From Acidipila sp. EB88 (GTDB taxonomy: Bacteria; Acidobacteriota; Terriglobia; Terriglobales; Acidobacteriaceae), in the NCBI RefSeq assembly GCF_003858395.1, contig NZ_QWEV01000005.1:3534001-3598000 (forward strand): 64,000 nt of DNA. Direction: 5' to 3'. This document shows, one piece after another, positions 62,162 through 64,000 of the stretch (within the stretch, counting starts at the first letter, position 1; the number at the start of each line of letters is the position of its first letter). Made by a program: the position numbers and the translations under genes. The notes beneath the pieces are model-generated. The model was not told the DNA's origin. It searched no databases and saw only the letters and a list, made by a program, of their open reading frames with translations.

Positions 62162-63133
62162 TTACTGCCGGGAGGGGCTGGGCTTGGCGGCCGTGCTGAT
62201 GCGCACGCCCATGCCGTTCAACAGGCTGCGGGCCTGTGCGCCTTCAGGGGAGGTGGGGTAGCGCTGGACCAGCGCCCGGAGGTCGGCCACGCCGGCATCG
62301 CGTTGCGAACTGGCGATTTCGGCTTCGCCCTTGCGCAGCTGCGCGGCGGCGGCCTTGGGGCTGCCGGCGAAGTGTTCCAGCACGATGTCGTAGTTGCGGA
62401 TCGCTGCCGGGTAGAGGCCTTGCCGGTAGGCCATTTCGCCAAGGTAGTACGAGGCGTTGCCGGCCATGGGGCTGTCCGGGTAGAACTTCACCACGTCGGC
62501 GAACTCGCTGGTGGAAAGGTCGTACTTGGCCCCGTTGTAGTCACGCACTGCACTCTGGTAGAGCTGCTCCACCGGCGGCGCCTGCGCCCCGCCGCCGCGT
62601 ACCGGACCCATGGCAGGCGCCGAGGCCAAGCCGCCGGGACCGTTGCCGCCATTCGTCTGCGGTGCGCTCAGGGGCACGCTGGTGCCGCCCGCGGGTGCTC
62701 CCTGGGGAGCTGCGTCCTGCGGTGCAGTGGAGCCGCCTGCCGGGGCTGCGTTCACGTTCTGCATCTGGCTCTGGATGTTGCCCAGGGTCGCGTCGATCTT
62801 GCCGAGGCGGTTCTTGAGTTCGTCCACCGAGTCATTGAGGCTCTGGATCTGCCCGGAGAGCTGCGTGTTCTGACCCTCGGCCTCGACCTTGGCCTGCAGC
62901 GAGGTCATCTGCTGGGCCATCCGGTTCAGGTTGTCGTTGGACTGCTCGACGAGGTGCTGCAGCACGCCCATCTGCTCGGAGTTGGAACGCTGCAACTGCC
63001 CAAGCATGTCCTGCAGCGCCTGGACCTGCGTCTGGAGCTGGATCATCTCCTTGGACACGGCATGCGCCGGGAACGCCGGCAGGAACAGGGCAAGGCTGAG
63101 CAGGGCAGGAGCGAGGATCGAACTCTTCCGCAT
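62162..63133 (-). CDS. YbgF/CpoB-like Tol-Pal-associated protein
   Basis: 323 residues from ATG 63133, after AAGGAG. Signal peptide, an N-terminal coiled coil of about 100 residues (QTQVQALQDMLGQLQR, LNDSVDELKNRLGKIDATL), a Pro/Gly-rich linker, and three C-terminal TPRs (YQSAVRDYNGAKYDLSTSEF, FYPDSPMAGNASYYLGEM, YDIVLEHFAGSP). This is the layout of CpoB/YbgF, which links wall synthesis with outer-membrane constriction. It follows pal in the same direction, the conserved Tol-Pal order. Confidence 0.9.
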   Translation of the reverse strand: MRKSSILAPALLSLALFLPAFPAHAVSKEMIQLQTQVQALQDMLGQLQRSNSEQMGVLQHLVEQSNDNLNRMAQQMTSLQAKVEAEGQNTQLSGQIQSLNDSVDELKNRLGKIDATLGNIQSQMQNVNAAPAGGSTAPQDAAPQGAPAGGTSVPLSAPQTNGGNGPGGLASAPAMGPVRGGGAQAPPVEQLYQSAVRDYNGAKYDLSTSEFADVVKFYPDSPMAGNASYYLGEMAYRQGLYPAAIRNYDIVLEHFAGSPKAAAAQLRKGEAEIASSQRDAGVADLRALVQRYPTSPEGAQARSLLNGMGVRISTAAKPSPSRQ

Positions 63134-63245
63134 GGGCAATCTCCTTAAAAGCCTGAAACGATGAAGCCGGTGGGCGCAGCCCCGAAGCTCGGGAGCCGCG
63201 CCTGCTGAAGTACCGTAGCGACAGCCGCAGAGCAGGCTTGCCAAC

Positions 63246-63286
63246 AAAGGCCCGGCTGCGGGGATATCCCAGCATCCGGGCCTTTG
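63246..63286 (-). terminator. Terminator-like hairpin between pal and the ybgF-like gene
   Basis: AAAGGCCCGG and CCGGGCCTTT form a ten-base stem around a 21-base interior; on the minus strand it runs into TTTGTTGG. It could reduce read-through from pal into the ybgF-like gene. Confidence 0.5.
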
Positions 63287-63318
63287 CTTACACGTGCAAC
63301 CAGTGCCACAGCCGGGCG

Positions 63319-64000
63319 TTAGCGATCAACAGTGAACTGTGCGCGACGGTTCTGCTGGTAGCAGCTTTCGTCATGCTCGGAGCAGAACTGCTTTTCCTTG
63401 CCGTAGCTGACCGTGCGGATACGCTCCGCCGGGACCCCCGCGGCAACCAGCGCCTGCTTGGCGGCATTGGCGCGATTTTCGCCCAGTGCCAGGTTGTACT
63501 CGGTGGAACCGCGATCATCGCAGTAGCCGCCCAGAACAATCTTTACGCCCGCATGCTGGTTGAGATAAGCGGCGTCCTGTGACACCACAGAGGCGGACGG
63601 GGCATTCACTTCATAGGAGTCATAGTCGAAGAAGATGTCCTTGACGTTCTGGTGGAACGTCGCATCGTCGATGTCGCCTTCGTTCATGCGGCCCGAGTTC
63701 GCATTGTTGTTGTTGCCGGTGCCGATGGTGACGCGCGCCGTGGCATCCGCCGTGCCGCCGTCGCCGCGTGCGACCAGGTGGTAGTTGGTGGAGTCGGTCG
63801 GACGCACGGTCTGCGTGCCCGAGGTCGCGACGGCGCCCATACCCTCGATGGACACGTCGGTCGCGCCGGTGGTGTGCCAGGTCAGGATCGTGCTGTCACC
63901 CGCGTTGATGGCCGCAGGGGTCGCGGTGATATCAGCCGTGGGTGCGGGGGCCGACATAACCGGGGGCGGCGGCGGCGGCGGAGAAGCCTTTTTGTGGCAG
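63319..64000 (-). CDS. pal: Peptidoglycan-associated lipoprotein Pal, 5' end outside window
   Basis: About 226 residues are visible; the signal peptide lies beyond the right edge. The first visible residue is Cys, followed by HKKASPPPPPPP, so it is probably the acylated lipobox cysteine. An Ig-like domain (ATPAAINAGDSTILTWHTTG, about 75 residues) precedes the OmpA domain, which has FFDYDSYEV, GGYCDDRGSTEYNLALGENRA and RRAQFTVDR. Pal anchors the outer membrane to peptidoglycan and partners TolB. The ATG at 63957 is internal. Confidence 0.92.
   Translation of the reverse strand, partial: CHKKASPPPPPPPVMSAPAPTADITATPAAINAGDSTILTWHTTGATDVSIEGMGAVATSGTQTVRPTDSTNYHLVARGDGGTADATARVTIGTGNNNNANSGRMNEGDIDDATFHQNVKDIFFDYDSYEVNAPSASVVSQDAAYLNQHAGVKIVLGGYCDDRGSTEYNLALGENRANAAKQALVAAGVPAERIRTVSYGKEKQFCSEHDESCYQQNRRAQFTVDR

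Noticed and set aside
63964-63983. CGG/CCG tandem run as a regulatory repeat
   Set aside because: It encodes the poly-proline linker after the Pal lipobox; simple coding repeat.
1-64000. CRISPR arrays, tRNA or rRNA genes, prophage or insertion sequences
   Set aside because: I saw no regularly spaced direct repeats, no cloverleaf with a TTC-x-A arm in any gap, and no transposase or integrase coding pattern.

Overview
The window is a 64 kb chromosomal segment of a GC-rich, Gram-negative, heterotrophic bacterium. Apolipoprotein N-acyltransferase (lnt), a Pal lipoprotein followed by a YbgF/CpoB-like gene, and MutS point to a cell with an outer membrane. The mix of a pectin/hexuronate operon with UxaE-type tagaturonate epimerase, YncE- and LVIVD-type beta-propeller lipoproteins, bactofilin and Tat-exported oxidoreductases fits Acidobacteriota (Acidobacteriaceae/Terriglobus-like soil bacteria). 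That placement is inference; there is no rRNA gene here. I see no tRNA, rRNA, CRISPR array, prophage or insertion sequence. Coding density is high on both strands.

Layout. 1-9.9 kb: the tail of a GlxA-type AraC regulator, an HD hydrolase, an APH-like kinase, an outer-membrane-lipoprotein-like unknown, bactofilin, a methyltransferase, a Tat-exported aldo/keto reductase, a radical SAM enzyme, msrA, a cytochrome P450 and a UPF0173 hydrolase. 10-13.2 kb: an APC permease, an unlisted 47-residue membrane microprotein and a VOC protein. 13.4-20 kb: lnt, prfB (with programmed +1 frameshift), a CoA-binding protein, a 91-residue unknown and a DsbD-like reductase in one tightly packed run, then a redoxin. 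20-27.9 kb: a pectin/uronate operon with GH28 glycosidase, uxaC, MFS transporter, LarA-like protein, uxaE and SDR, preceded by a near-consensus promoter. 28-33 kb: a coupled LVIVD-repeat/DUF305 pair and a coupled trmH/rarA pair. 33-39 kb: Sua5/YrdC, YdcF-like, DUF92, YncE-like, TlyA and NAD kinase. 39-46 kb: a minus-strand operon mutS-nagZ-anmK-SBP joined by overlapping start/stop codons. 46-51 kb: a small membrane protein, then hemX/ccsA-hemA-hemC-hemD. 51-57.5 kb: a quinone-oxidoreductase-like MDR protein, carA, carB and a TPR protein. 57.5-64 kb: a DapA-like aldolase with a large insertion, an outer-membrane protein, an M28 peptidase, an acetamidase/formamidase homologue, ybgF/cpoB-like and pal (cut by the window end).

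How the genes work together. The uronate block can break galacturonan into galacturonate, import it, isomerise it to tagaturonate, epimerise that to fructuronate and reduce it to mannonate. The LarA-like gene, embedded by an ATGA overlap and keeping every LarA catalytic residue at the right spacing, is the most interesting unknown: it may epimerise an aldonate such as mannonate/gluconate. Other notable signals are a small family of REP-like double-hairpin repeats at three intergenic sites with base-pair covariation, and a recurring -10-like hexamer 5-7 bases before the start codon of genes lacking a usable Shine-Dalgarno, which suggests leaderless transcription.
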